The notes beneath the pieces were generated by a model, which worked only from the letters and a program-made list of their open reading frames with translations, was not told the origin of the DNA and did not search any database. DNA of 64,000 bases. Source: Bacillota bacterium (GTDB taxonomy: Bacteria > Bacillota > Clostridia > Christensenellales > Aristaeellaceae). The DNA lies in contig JAEZRP010000016.1 in the NCBI GenBank assembly GCA_023444095.1, forward strand, positions 24,650-88,649, read 5' to 3'. Positions 8,272 through 17,189 of this stretch are shown here, in pieces. The first letter of the stretch is position 1, and each line of letters starts with the position of its first letter. Made by a program: the position numbers and the translations under genes.

Positions 8272-9849
8272 TCAGTAACGGATCGTGACGGTCCGTTCGC
8301 CGCCCGCGGGCGCAATGCGCAGCACGCCGCTCTCGATTTCGTATGCTCCGTCCAGCATGACTGCGTGGGGGGCGGCGTGCAGGTAAATCTCCGTGGGCGC
8401 GGCGCAGGCGGCATCGTCCCGCCAGACAAGCGTGAAGTTGTCCCCCTCGTCCGTGCGCATGGAGATGATCTCGCCCGCCACGGCGCGCGGATATGTGCGG
8501 CTGAGGATCGGGAGCACGGGCGCAGAGCCGAAGTTTCCGTGGTAACACCAGTACGCGCTGCTCCACTGCCACTCGTCGAACAGATCCATGATGTGGCGTG
8601 CGTGGCCGAGTATGTCGGGGCTGTGTCCGAACGCGCCCCACTCGCCCACGAGCACGGGCACGTTCAACGCAAGTTGCGTCTCGCGGTGGGCCTCAAAGAT
8701 CACATCCACGCGCGCGTCGCTCGCAAGCGCCAGCGCGTCCGTGTCCACCACGAGGTCGTAGCCGTGCGGGCTGTACGCCTGATTGGGTTCGCGCCCACCC
8801 GTGCCCTGAACGGGTTGAGCGGCGCAGGAAACGCCCATGTTGGAGAAATACGAGTTCTCGCGGAAGACGATGCCTTCCTCCGATGCGGCGCGCGCCGCAA
8901 GAGTCATGCGGTCGTAGAACGCGCCGAGCACACCCCGGTCGAACGCCGCCACGGAGTCCTTCGCAAGATCGCAAAGCGTGCGATAGAACTCCTTGTCTTC
9001 AAGAAGGCCGAGCAGCTTGCGCTTCTCCGCCGGATCGGAAAACGCCGCAATCATTTCCTCCATGGTGTACTTCCTGCCCTCCGCCTGCGTGCGCAGCGCG
9101 GCGGCAGCAGCCATGAGCGCGCCGAACGTCTCGACGCTCCCGGTGCCGGGATTGGGCTCGTTTAAAAAGTCGTAGCCGATGACCGCCGGATGCGCGCCCA
9201 GGCGCGCGACCACGTGCGCCCACATGGCGGCGTAGTGCTCCTGCAGACCGATTCCGTCCGAGGCGGGTCGGTTCTCCCAGAAGGCGTCGTACGCCTCCTG
9301 CACGGCGGGCGAGGCGAGGTACGCGTCGCTCCAGAGCGCCGTCGGCTCGAAGGGCTGGTCTGTGAGGGTCGCCCATCCGGGCGCGCCGTCCCCGAAGCGC
9401 GCGGAATAGAGGTCCTGGTGCATGTCCAGAAACGCGTATACGCCCCGTGCCGCGCAGGCATCGAGAAGTGTTTTAATCTCGTCCAGATACGCGTCGTCGT
9501 ACTCTCCCGGCCGCGGCTCCACCGCGTCCCAGATGAGCCCGAGGCGCACGACGTTGAAGCCCTGATCCCCCAGGAAGTCGACGTCCCGCGCGGTGTACGG
9601 GAAATCGTAGCGCACGCTCCCGTCCGCACCCCGCGTCCCCTTGAATACAAGATTCACACCGTGAAAGATGCGCTGTCTCCCGAACTGATCCACAAACTTC
9701 AAGCCTTCGGTTGCGATCGTGTCCATTTGAACGACCGGCGCGCCCGCAGGAGATGGCGTCTGCGCCGCCGCGCAAGTCAGTATGGGGGAGATGGGAAACA
9801 GCATCATCGTCGTGAGCATGAGCGCAGTCGGCCTTCGCATTTTGATCAT
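8272..9849 (-). CDS. Secreted GH5 glycosyl hydrolase, endoglycoceramidase-like
   Basis: A 525-residue exported enzyme: signal peptide at about residues 1-28, then a (beta/alpha)8 GH5 domain. The segments IFHGVNLVFKG, FNVVRLGLIWDAVEPRPGEY, VYAFLDMHQDLYS and YDFLNEPNPG (acid/base Glu near residue 220) follow the endoglycoceramidase pattern, and VPVLVGEWGAFGHS gives the nucleophile Glu. A C-terminal beta domain follows. Such enzymes release the glycan from glycosphingolipids; other GH5 substrates are possible. Start ATG 9849 has AGGAGGTGG upstream. It has its own promoter and stands alone except for a possible small downstream ORF. Confidence 0.82.
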   Translation of the reverse strand: MIKMRRPTALMLTTMMLFPISPILTCAAAQTPSPAGAPVVQMDTIATEGLKFVDQFGRQRIFHGVNLVFKGTRGADGSVRYDFPYTARDVDFLGDQGFNVVRLGLIWDAVEPRPGEYDDAYLDEIKTLLDACAARGVYAFLDMHQDLYSARFGDGAPGWATLTDQPFEPTALWSDAYLASPAVQEAYDAFWENRPASDGIGLQEHYAAMWAHVVARLGAHPAVIGYDFLNEPNPGTGSVETFGALMAAAAALRTQAEGRKYTMEEMIAAFSDPAEKRKLLGLLEDKEFYRTLCDLAKDSVAAFDRGVLGAFYDRMTLAARAASEEGIVFRENSYFSNMGVSCAAQPVQGTGGREPNQAYSPHGYDLVVDTDALALASDARVDVIFEAHRETQLALNVPVLVGEWGAFGHSPDILGHARHIMDLFDEWQWSSAYWCYHGNFGSAPVLPILSRTYPRAVAGEIISMRTDEGDNFTLVWRDDAACAAPTEIYLHAAPHAVMLDGAYEIESGVLRIAPAGGERTVTIRY

Positions 9850-9905
9850 CGAACCACCTCCTGATTCGTCGCAATTGCCGGGGGCCATTGTCGAAAATAT
9901 AACTT

Positions 9906-9934
9906 ATTATACGTGAATGTTAACGGAAAGGCAA
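9906..9934 (-). promoter_or_regulatory. Promoter of the GH5 gene
   Basis: Minus strand: TTGCCT at 9929-9934, spacer of 17, TATAAT at 9906-9911, about 57 bases before the GH5 start. Confidence 0.75.
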
Positions 9935-9939
9935 TCGCG

Positions 9940-9976
9940 AAAAAGAAAAGTCCCCGCCGCGTGACACGGCGAGGAC
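9940..9976 (-). terminator. Rho-independent terminator of the rhodanese pair
   Basis: Minus strand: GTCCTCGCCG / CGGCGGGGAC hairpin (9950-9976) followed by TTTTCTTTTT. It lies 17 bases after the rhodanese stop and separates it from the GH5 promoter. Confidence 0.9.
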
Positions 9977-9992
9977 ATCATGCCAAATGGGA

Positions 9993-10892
9993 TTATTCGG
10001 TAACGACGGGGTAGCCCGCGCCCAGCCAGCCAGAGCCGCCCTCCTTGCCCATGCCGCCGCTCAGATTGTAGGCGTCATAGCCGAGGAGCCGCAGGATCGC
10101 CATCGTCTGGGAAGCCGTCTGACCGGTGTAGCAGTACACGATGATCGTCTTGTCGGTGGGCAGCTGCGCCTCGAAGTTCTGCTCCATGCCCGCGCCAAAG
10201 GGGTTGTTCACCGCGCCCTGGATGTGGCCGGTCTCAAAGTCAGCCGCCTGACGCACGGAGTAGACGAAGTAATCGTCCATCATTTCCGCGTCCATGAGCT
10301 TCATGAGGCTCTCGGGCTTGAAGTTGAAGTTAGCGAAGGCGGTGTCCGTCTTGGAAACCATGTCCTCAAAGTACTTGGTGATGGCGGCCTGGACGTCGGG
10401 ATCAACCTCGTAGGTGTCCCCCGGAAGCTCGGCCACGTCGGTGGTGATGTAGGCCTCGTAGCCTTCGGTGGCGGAGATGCCGTTATTAAAGCCGCTTTGA
10501 ATGTTGGTGGCGTACTTGCCCGCGACGTTCAGAAGCGCGGTCGTCTGCGAGGAGGTCTGACCGGTGTAGCAGTAGACGTAGAGCTGCACGTCGTCCGGAA
10601 TGAGCGAAAGGCTTTCCGCGATGGTCATGCCGTAAGGCACGTTGACCGCGCCCTTGAGGTGGCCTTCCGCATAGGCGTCGGCCTGGCGGATGTCAAGAAT
10701 CAGCATGTCCTCGCCCGCGTCGATCTTGGCGAAGAGATCCGGCACCTTGATGGTGTACTTCGCGCCGTCATAATTGGCGAAGTAGTTCATGGCCCTTTCC
10801 TTCACGACGGGAGAAACCTCTTCCGCGAAGGAAACGGCGGACAGGGACGCGACGAGGGCGAAGCACAGGACGAGGGCAAACAGCTTCTTCAT
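9993..10892 (-). CDS. Exported tandem rhodanese-domain protein
   Basis: A 299-residue protein with an N-terminal signal peptide (residues 1-24, ending SFA) and two rhodanese domains at about 45-140 and 175-298. Each domain has the active-site loop YCYTGQT(S/A)SQT with its Cys, so both look catalytically competent. Rhodaneses move sulfane sulfur from thiosulfate or persulfides to acceptors. It is likely free or wall-associated outside the membrane. It follows a rhodanese lipoprotein gene with a gap of about 24 bases. Two start codons are possible; the second ATG fits the AAGGAG site better. Confidence 0.88.
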   Translation of the reverse strand: MKKLFALVLCFALVASLSAVSFAEEVSPVVKERAMNYFANYDGAKYTIKVPDLFAKIDAGEDMLILDIRQADAYAEGHLKGAVNVPYGMTIAESLSLIPDDVQLYVYCYTGQTSSQTTALLNVAGKYATNIQSGFNNGISATEGYEAYITTDVAELPGDTYEVDPDVQAAITKYFEDMVSKTDTAFANFNFKPESLMKLMDAEMMDDYFVYSVRQAADFETGHIQGAVNNPFGAGMEQNFEAQLPTDKTIIVYCYTGQTASQTMAILRLLGYDAYNLSGGMGKEGGSGWLGAGYPVVTE

Positions 10893-10916
10893 GGTCATAC
10901 TCTCCTTATGATGTAG

Positions 10917-11837
10917 TTAGGATGCATCTTTGCCGCTGGGAACGACCGCTCCGGACGGCATGTCGATCGGGTTGCTGGGGTTGGAAGACCATTCCAGATA
11001 CGCGCCGTCGTAGATCCGGATGTTCCTGTACCCGGCATCGTAGAGCCTTAAAAATACGGGCGCGGCGCGCATGGATGTCTGGCAGTAGACGATGATGGAC
11101 TTCTCAGGTGCCATGTCCTTCTGGACGTAATTGATCCGCGTGGTCTCTACGCTCTTGAAGGTACCGTCCTTGTAGAAGTTGTCCGCGTAATCCCACATGA
11201 CAGAGGATGGAACCTTGCCGGAAGCCTCGTACTCCGCGTTTGTTCGGACGTCGAGGAGCACCACGTTCCCGTCCGGCTCGTTTACCTGCGAAAGAACGTC
11301 GTCCATCGTCGCGAGCCACGTTTCGTCCTTCTCCCCCGCCACATACTCCGTGGGCGTCACCTCCGGGGCGGCGTCCGTGAGTTTGATACCGGCGGCCTTG
11401 ATGGCGGTCAGCCCGCCGTCCACGACCAGCACGTTTTCGCTCCCGTACACGAGCATCGTCCAGAAGAATCGGGACGCGTTCATCCTGTCGTCGTCGTAGA
11501 CCACGAGGATGTCGTCGTTGCCGACCCCCTTCTCGCCAAGAAGCTTCTGGAGCTTGTTCTTGGAGGTTAGCGTGTTTGCGACGGGCACGCTGATCACGAT
11601 GTCCTCCCGCGTGATGTTCACGGCGCCTTCCACATGTCCCGCCGCATACGATTCTGCGTCCTGCATGTCCACGATCACATAGCCGTCCTTGCCGATGTAG
11701 GTGGCGAGGGACGAGGCGGGTATGATCTTTTTGCCGCTCTCCGCGTAGTCGTGCGTCGAACAGGCGGTGAGAACGCAGGCCATCGCCGCGAGCATGACGA
11801 GCGCGAGGGCCGTTTTCCATCGATGCCTGAAGGTCAT
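10917..11837 (-). CDS. Rhodanese-type sulfurtransferase lipoprotein (thiosulfate sulfurtransferase-like)
   Basis: A 306-residue protein with a lipoprotein signal (lipobox VLTACS near residue 26), so it should be anchored on the outer face of the membrane. Two rhodanese modules follow: an inactive-looking N-terminal one (DGYVIVDMQDAESYAAGH, VVYDDDRMNASRFFW, without an active Cys) and a C-terminal one with DVRTNAEYEASG and the loop VYCQTSMRAAPVF containing the catalytic Cys. This is the classic TST/MST layout. ATG 11837 is preferred because a GGAGG site precedes it. It forms an operon with the next exported rhodanese. Confidence 0.88.
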   Translation of the reverse strand: MTFRHRWKTALALVMLAAMACVLTACSTHDYAESGKKIIPASSLATYIGKDGYVIVDMQDAESYAAGHVEGAVNITREDIVISVPVANTLTSKNKLQKLLGEKGVGNDDILVVYDDDRMNASRFFWTMLVYGSENVLVVDGGLTAIKAAGIKLTDAAPEVTPTEYVAGEKDETWLATMDDVLSQVNEPDGNVVLLDVRTNAEYEASGKVPSSVMWDYADNFYKDGTFKSVETTRINYVQKDMAPEKSIIVYCQTSMRAAPVFLRLYDAGYRNIRIYDGAYLEWSSNPSNPIDMPSGAVVPSGKDAS

Positions 11838-11874
11838 TTCATCAATCCTCCGTTCGCATTTGGCCTCTTCTATC

Positions 11875-11914
11875 ATTATACTTGATTCCAGTTTGTTCAT
11901 GTAATAACGTTATT
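11875..11914 (-). promoter_or_regulatory. Promoter and palindrome upstream of the rhodanese pair
   Basis: Minus strand -10 TATAAT at 11875-11880; the -35 is weak (TTACAT with an 18-base spacer). A perfect 12-base palindrome AATAACGTTATT lies at 11903-11914, just upstream of the -35, and may be a regulator site. Confidence 0.5.
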
Positions 11915-11963
11915 TTATATACCATGCCTCTTTTTAATGCCGCAATCCAAAACCGCGATGTGC

Positions 11964-11969
11964 TATAAT
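11964..11969 (+). promoter_or_regulatory. Extended -10 promoter of the GT39-type gene
   Basis: TGCTATAAT at 11961-11969 is an extended -10 element 22 bases before the ATG; the -35 region is poor. GGGAGG at 11978-11983 is the ribosome site. Confidence 0.55.
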
Positions 11970-11990
11970 GGACAAAAGGGAGGCGAATGC

Positions 11991-13520
11991 ATGGGCACGA
12001 ACGGACGGCAGGCGCGCCTCATTTTGATCCTGTTGGCCGCTTTTTTCTTCCTGAATCTCGCCTTTTTGACCCGCTTCCCCCTCGTCCACTCGGACGAAAG
12101 CTGGCTCGCGGGGCTCACGCGCAACATGATGGAATCGGGTTCCCCGGGCGTCACGGAGCCGTTTTTCGACCTGAAGCCGCGCTATCCACACGCCATCAAG
12201 ATCCTCTTTCACGCCCTCCAGATACCCTTTTTCCTGACGTTCGGATATTCTGCGTTCTCCGCGCGGCTCATGTCCCTCCTCTTCGGGACTGCCTCCTTGT
12301 ACCTCGCCTTCCGCTGCGCGCGGGAGACGGCGTCCTTGCGCTTCTCCCTCGGCTTCGCGGCGCTGATCGCCATCGACGGGCAGTTTCTCGCGGCTTCCCA
12401 CATCGCCCGGCAGGAGATTCTTATGCTGTGCGGGATGCTTCTTCTGCTGCTTTTCCTATTGAAAGCGGGCGGGGAAATCCCGATCCGAACGGCGCTTCGC
12501 ATGGGCGCGATCACCGGGCTTTCGGCGGGAATCCACCCCAACGGCCTGCTTCTCGCCATGGGCTGTGGCTTGGCTATGCTCCTGACGACGCTCGCGCGAA
12601 AGCGATTCCAGTGGAGTCCTCTTTTCGCGTACACTGCGGTCGCGGGGGGGATCGCGGCGGTGTTCGTGGGGCTAAGTTTCGCGTTCGACAGCCGGTTTCC
12701 CGCGCACTACCTGGCATACGGGGAATCGGAATTCGATCTGATTGTCCCCATCTCAAACAAGTTTCAGGAATTCGGATCCTACGTTCAAAAACTGTGGCAC
12801 GGCGTCAGCGGCACCTACCGCCTGCCCATTCTCAAGGCACAGCTCCTGCTGTGCCCTGTTCTCATGGTCTGGGGCGTCGCGCGCGCAATCCGAAAGCGGG
12901 ACGCGAAACCGCTGGCAGCCTTTGGCATGTCGCTGGGCGCGCTCCTGGGCACCGTCGTCATCGGGCGGTACAATCAGCTGAGCGCTATCCTATGGATGTT
13001 CCCCTGCCTGATGCTGCTGCCGCCGCTGCTGGAGGGGCTCAGATGGCGCATGCCCGCATGGATCGCGCTGACCGCCGCGTTCGCCGCATGCTCCGCCTTC
13101 TCCTTCGCGCCGGATTTTTCCTACTCCTATGACGGCTATCTCGACCGGATCGCCGAATCCATCTCTCCTGACGAAAGGACGCTCGGAAACCTGAACGCCG
13201 GATTCTTTTTCGGAAACGAAGCACTCGTCGATTACAGGAACCTTTCCTATCTCAAGGAAAACGAACTTTCCTTTGCGGAATACGTCGAGACCCGGAAAAT
13301 CACGGTCATCCTTTGGCCGGAGGAAATGGACTTCATCTATTCACACAGGCCCACGTGGAACATTATCTACGGAAATCCAAGGTACGTGGAGGAGGTGGAG
13401 GCCTTCCTGTCGGAAAACTGCACCCTCGTCGGAGATTTCGTGGACGCCGGATACGCCGTGCGCATCGTTCAGGAGATCGGAAAGCCCTACGGGATCAGGG
13501 TGTACCGGGTGAATCCATGA
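11991..13520 (+). CDS. Membrane glycosyltransferase, GT39/ArnT-like family
   Basis: A 509-residue polytopic protein with about 11-12 hydrophobic segments. After the first helix comes FPLVHSDESWLAGLTRNM; the Asp-Glu pair in the first extracytoplasmic loop is the catalytic/metal motif of PMT, ArnT and related lipid-phosphate-sugar-dependent transferases. The C-terminal 150 residues form a soluble domain ending MDFIYSHRPTWN...YAVRI. It would move a sugar from a polyprenyl-phosphate donor to a wall polymer, lipid or protein outside the cell. Its 3' end overlaps the convergent ABC ATPase gene by 26 bases. The nearby GT2 gene is a candidate for making the lipid-linked donor. Confidence 0.8.
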   Translation: MGTNGRQARLILILLAAFFFLNLAFLTRFPLVHSDESWLAGLTRNMMESGSPGVTEPFFDLKPRYPHAIKILFHALQIPFFLTFGYSAFSARLMSLLFGTASLYLAFRCARETASLRFSLGFAALIAIDGQFLAASHIARQEILMLCGMLLLLLFLLKAGGEIPIRTALRMGAITGLSAGIHPNGLLLAMGCGLAMLLTTLARKRFQWSPLFAYTAVAGGIAAVFVGLSFAFDSRFPAHYLAYGESEFDLIVPISNKFQEFGSYVQKLWHGVSGTYRLPILKAQLLLCPVLMVWGVARAIRKRDAKPLAAFGMSLGALLGTVVIGRYNQLSAILWMFPCLMLLPPLLEGLRWRMPAWIALTAAFAACSAFSFAPDFSYSYDGYLDRIAESISPDERTLGNLNAGFFFGNEALVDYRNLSYLKENELSFAEYVETRKITVILWPEEMDFIYSHRPTWNIIYGNPRYVEEVEAFLSENCTLVGDFVDAGYAVRIVQEIGKPYGIRVYRVNP

Positions 13521-14214
13521 GAAGCCGCGCGCGCGATGCGGTCGCGTCCGGGTCCGTATTCTCGATCATCGCGCGGATGCCCCGACTCCCCGGCGTCATA
13601 ACGGCGATGCGCGGGGCGATCGCCGCGGCCTCCCCGATGTCGTGCGTCACGAACACGACCGCAGCGCCGGTCGCGTCCTGCAGCTTCAAAAGCGCGTTGC
13701 GCGCGTTTTTCCGCGAATGGACGTCGAGGCTTGAAAACGGCTCGTCGAGGAGCAGCACCTTGGGGGAAAGCACCATCGCCCGGGCAAACGCGCCGCGCTG
13801 CGCCATGCCGCCCGAGAGCGCGCGCGGATACTTGTCTGCGGCATCCAGAAGGTCCATCTCGCGAAGGGAGCGAAGCGCGAGCGAGCGGGCCTCCTTTTTT
13901 TGAAGCTCCGGGCGCGCCGCCCTGAGCGCAAAGAGGATGTTCCCAAGAAGCGTCATCCACGGAAAGAGCTGACGGAAATCCTGAAACACCAACCACGCGT
14001 CCTTCCCCGGCGCGGCAATGGGCCTCCCGCCGAGCAGGACCTCCCCCGCGTCCGGCGGAAGAAACCCACCGAGAAGCCGCAAAAGCGTGGTCTTTCCGCA
14101 GCCGGAGCGTCCGAGAACGGCCAGAAGCTCTCCGGCGTCCACGGACAGATCCACGTTTTCGAGCACCCGCTGCTCCCCGAAGGACTTGAAAAGTCCTCTG
14201 CACGAAAGCATCAT
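13495..14214 (-). CDS. ABC transporter ATPase, nitrate/sulfonate/taurine type
   Basis: A 239-residue ATPase with Walker A GRSGCGKTTLL, Q-loop VFQDFRQLFPWMT, signature ALSGGMAQRGAFARAM, Walker B VLLLDEPFSSLD and switch His FVTHD. The FPW and ALSGGM forms are those of SsuB/TauB/NrtD/ThiZ-type ATPases. Start overlaps the permease stop (ATGA). It is the last gene of a six-gene overlapping operon and energises the importer formed with the next two genes. Confidence 0.9.
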   Translation of the reverse strand: MMLSCRGLFKSFGEQRVLENVDLSVDAGELLAVLGRSGCGKTTLLRLLGGFLPPDAGEVLLGGRPIAAPGKDAWLVFQDFRQLFPWMTLLGNILFALRAARPELQKKEARSLALRSLREMDLLDAADKYPRALSGGMAQRGAFARAMVLSPKVLLLDEPFSSLDVHSRKNARNALLKLQDATGAAVVFVTHDIGEAAAIAPRIAVMTPGSRGIRAMIENTDPDATASRARLLMDSPGTP

Positions 14215-14993
14215 GCCGACCTCTCCCCCGCCTTCCTCTCAAGCAGCCGGAACGGCAGCTCTTCCATGGCCATGCCGATGAATGCCACCACCAGAATTCC
14301 CGCGAACAGTCCGGCTGTGTCCATCATGACGCGCCGCTTGTAGAGAAACCAGCCGAGTCCGCCCAACTGTCCGATCGCACCGAACACCATCTCCGCGCTG
14401 ATGAGCGCGCGCCACGCCCTCGCCCAGCCGATGCGCAGCCCCGAGACGACCTGCGTCGCGGCGGCGGGAATCAGGATCCGCGTGGCGATGGAAAAGCGGC
14501 TCATGGAGAGGTTGCGGCCGATATCCGCGTACACGGGCGACGCGTCCCGCATGCCGGTCTGAAGGCTGATGAGAAGCGGCCAGAGGCAGGCGTGCACGAT
14601 CACAGCGAGCACCGCAGGAGCCCCGGTCCCGAACCACACGACGACGAGCGGCAGAAGCGCCATGCCGGGAAGCGGGTGCGCCATGGCGGAAAACGTGTCC
14701 GTCATGCGCAGGAAAAAAGGAGAAACCTCCCCGAGCACGCCGAGAGCGAGCGCGAGCACGGCGCTGATGAGAAGCGCCAGCAGGATAAGCCCCAGCGAGA
14801 ACAGCGTCTGCGCGAGGAGCATCCCCCCGACGAGGTTCGTCCACAGCGCGGAAAACACCCTCTCAAGCGGGGGCAAAAGGAGAGGAGAGACGCCGGAAAG
14901 CCGCGCGACGCACTCCCAGATCAGCGCGAACGCCGCCAGAAAAAACAGGCGGCTCACCCAGCGCCTTTCGTAAAACGCTCTTTTTAGGCTCAA
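14211..14993 (-). CDS. ABC transporter permease, nitrate/sulfonate/taurine type
   Basis: A 260-residue permease with about six helices and the EAA-type cytoplasmic loop YADIGRNLSMSRFSIATRIL-IPAAATQVVSGLRIG, followed by SAEMVFGAIGQLGGLGWFL, which is the usual SsuC/ThiX-like end. The start is taken as the TTG at 14993, which overlaps the stop of the binding-protein gene as TTGA; no ATG or GTG fits as well. It pairs with the adjacent ATPase and lipoprotein. Confidence 0.88.
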   Translation of the reverse strand: MSLKRAFYERRWVSRLFFLAAFALIWECVARLSGVSPLLLPPLERVFSALWTNLVGGMLLAQTLFSLGLILLALLISAVLALALGVLGEVSPFFLRMTDTFSAMAHPLPGMALLPLVVVWFGTGAPAVLAVIVHACLWPLLISLQTGMRDASPVYADIGRNLSMSRFSIATRILIPAAATQVVSGLRIGWARAWRALISAEMVFGAIGQLGGLGWFLYKRRVMMDTAGLFAGILVVAFIGMAMEELPFRLLERKAGERSA

Positions 14994-15943
14994 TCGAGCA
15001 CCTCCGCCTCGGGAAACAGGTAATTCTCCCGTGCCGGTGCCTTGGAGAGAAACCCAAGCTTTGCCATCGCTTCGGCGAATGGATCCACACCGGAAAGCTG
15101 CGTTGCGTAGATCGTGCCGCCGTAGCTCATTGCGGAGAGCAGCATCCCCTCGTCTACCCCATAGACGGGTGCGAGCGCCCGCGCGGCGGCGGGTAAATCC
15201 GAGTTGATGGAATCCACCGCTTCTTGAAGGCACGCCCGGAAGGCGTCGTAGGCCGCGCGGTCGCCTTCGTACAGATCCTGATCCGCCACCCCGCAGATGA
15301 ACGTGAACGGCCCGCCCACGACTTCCCGCCCAGTGAGGATTTTCCGCATGCCGCTCTCAAGCTCAAGATCGGCGTAAGGCGGCGTCGTGATATGGAGGGC
15401 AATCTCGCCGCCCGCGAGCATGGCGCTCATGCCGTCGGGATGGGAGAGCGACACGATCTGCGCGTCGAACGCGTTCATGTCGCCCAGTTGCTGCTCGGCG
15501 GCCATGCAAAGGAGAATGTGCTGCGTGCTTCCGGGACTTAGGATCGCGATCCGGTCGGAGGGATCGACGTCCGCGAGGGAAAGAATGTCGTCCCGGTTCG
15601 TGACGAAGGTCACCTCGTTCGCGGAAAGCGCGGTAAAGCACTTCCAGTCCATGCCCGAATCGACGCCGATCAGCATGGGCCCGATGCCCATGAAGCCGAG
15701 GTCGATGTCGCCCGCGAGCATGCCCTCGCGGATGGCCGTCGGGCCGCCCAGCTGCACCCAATCGATCTCATAGCCGGGCATCGCCCTCTCGAGAAGGCCC
15801 GTGTCCTTCATCACCTGCAATGGCGCGTAGGCGATGCCGAACTGCTCGGCGATTCTGAGCGTCTTTTGATCCTTCCCTCCGCAGCCGCCGAACAGCGGCA
15901 GCATTGCCAGCAGGCAAAGGAGGAGCCCCCACTTCTTACGCAT
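14990..15943 (-). CDS. ABC transporter substrate-binding lipoprotein, SsuA/NMT1-like
   Basis: A 317-residue lipoprotein (MRKKWGLLLCLLAMLPLFGG followed by the lipobox Cys). The mature part has LRIAEQFGIAYAPLQVMKDTG, AIREGMLAGDIDLGFMGIGP and LSPGSTQHILLCMAAE, the pattern of SsuA/TauA/ThiY (NMT1) periplasmic proteins that bind small anionic or heterocyclic compounds. The ligand cannot be told. The gene starts inside the last codons of the ATP-grasp gene (8-base overlap), so its expression is tied to the sugar/ligase genes upstream. Confidence 0.88.
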   Translation of the reverse strand: MRKKWGLLLCLLAMLPLFGGCGGKDQKTLRIAEQFGIAYAPLQVMKDTGLLERAMPGYEIDWVQLGGPTAIREGMLAGDIDLGFMGIGPMLIGVDSGMDWKCFTALSANEVTFVTNRDDILSLADVDPSDRIAILSPGSTQHILLCMAAEQQLGDMNAFDAQIVSLSHPDGMSAMLAGGEIALHITTPPYADLELESGMRKILTGREVVGGPFTFICGVADQDLYEGDRAAYDAFRACLQEAVDSINSDLPAAARALAPVYGVDEGMLLSAMSYGGTIYATQLSGVDPFAEAMAKLGFLSKAPARENYLFPEAEVLD

Positions 15944-17189
15944 CCTTGATCTCGCTTCCGTCGTATGTCCTCGCAAGCACGAGGTTGTTCCCTTCTTCGT
16001 CCTCGACCCGCAGGCTTCGGTATAGCTCCCGCACGCGCGCGTCCATGTCGCCCGCGCGCGTCGCGAGCGCGCAGTAGCCGAAGCGCGCCGTGGTATTTTG
16101 AAGGCGCGGCAGCACATCGCCGACCTTATAGTTGTAACCGGCCGTCAGAACGCCGGGCAGACCCCGCAGTTCCTCGATCGGCGTCAGGCCCGCGATCCTC
16201 CCGGGGCGGCAGAACAGCATCTGCACGGAAACCTGCGTACCTTTCCCACGCCCGGGATTCATGAGCGCGGAGAGTTCGGGATTTTCTCCCACCGCCAGCC
16301 GGGTCACGGCATCGAGAATGTCGAACCCCGTCACGTAGGGGATGAAAAAGTCCTCGAACGCCCCGCCGATCCGGCACGCGGCCTCATTGACGAGAATGCC
16401 CTGCGCGCCTACGAGGTATTGGATGTACAACGGCCCGCGCTCGACGCCCAGCGCCTTTGCCACCTGCTCCGCGATCCTTTGAACCTCCGGCTCCCGGTCG
16501 GCGTGGCCGCTGGGATAGCGATGCGCGGCGCACACGCCGATGTGCAGGGGATCGTAAACAAGCTGGCGGTCGGTCAGCGTCAGAGGATAGACGGCGCCGT
16601 CCCACACGAAACAGGAATAGGTAAGCTCGTCCGAGGGATAGAAGCGTTCGACGAGCGCCTCCCGCTCCCGCGAAAAGGAGAGCGTCTCGGGAAGGCGCAT
16701 CAAGGCCTCCGCCGCCGAATTCACTTTGAAAATGCCTCTCTGCCCCTGCGAATCGAGGGGTTTGATCACGAACGGCGGGGCGAGCGCGGAGAGCGCGCCC
16801 GCGTCTTGCCCCTCTCCCAGAAAGGCGAACGGCGCGCACGGCACGCCGAAGCGCACAAACGCCTCCTTCATGGCGCGCTTGTTTGTGGCCATTCGGGCCG
16901 TTTCCGCAGAGATCGGGGAGGGCAGCCCCAGCGCCGCCGCCACCAGCGCCGCGGTGTATACCGGCTGGTCAGTTCCCGTCGTGAATACGCCGTCCACGCG
17001 GTGCTCCCGCGCGGTGCGGAGGCAGGCGTCGACGTCGAAGGTGCTGGCATGGACGTGAACGTCCGCGCACGCGGCGACGGGCGGGTTCTCCGTGTAATCC
17101 GCCAGGATCAACCGGCAACCCAATTGCTTCAGGCGAATGGCGGCGCTCATCTGGATGTTCGAGCCGCCGAGCAGCATCACCGTCTTCAT
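15936..17189 (-). CDS. ATP-grasp ligase, carbamoyl-phosphate-synthase/PurT-like
   Basis: A 417-residue ATP-grasp enzyme. An N-terminal Rossmann part (VMLLGGSNIQMSAAIRLKQL, then DGVFTTGTDQPVYTAALVA) precedes the ATP-binding lobes (MATNKRAMKEAFVRFGVPCA, FVIKPLDSQGQRGIF, EALVERFYPSDELTYSCF) and the Mg-binding NEAACRIGGAFEDFF. Such enzymes join a carboxylate to an amine or thiol through an acyl-phosphate; the substrates here are unknown. The gene starts within the stop of the GT2 gene (ATGA) and overlaps the binding-protein gene, so it is a core part of the operon. It could modify the aminosugar or make the imported/exported compound. Confidence 0.85.
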   Translation of the reverse strand: MKTVMLLGGSNIQMSAAIRLKQLGCRLILADYTENPPVAACADVHVHASTFDVDACLRTAREHRVDGVFTTGTDQPVYTAALVAAALGLPSPISAETARMATNKRAMKEAFVRFGVPCAPFAFLGEGQDAGALSALAPPFVIKPLDSQGQRGIFKVNSAAEALMRLPETLSFSREREALVERFYPSDELTYSCFVWDGAVYPLTLTDRQLVYDPLHIGVCAAHRYPSGHADREPEVQRIAEQVAKALGVERGPLYIQYLVGAQGILVNEAACRIGGAFEDFFIPYVTGFDILDAVTRLAVGENPELSALMNPGRGKGTQVSVQMLFCRPGRIAGLTPIEELRGLPGVLTAGYNYKVGDVLPRLQNTTARFGYCALATRAGDMDARVRELYRSLRVEDEEGNNLVLARTYDGSEIKDA

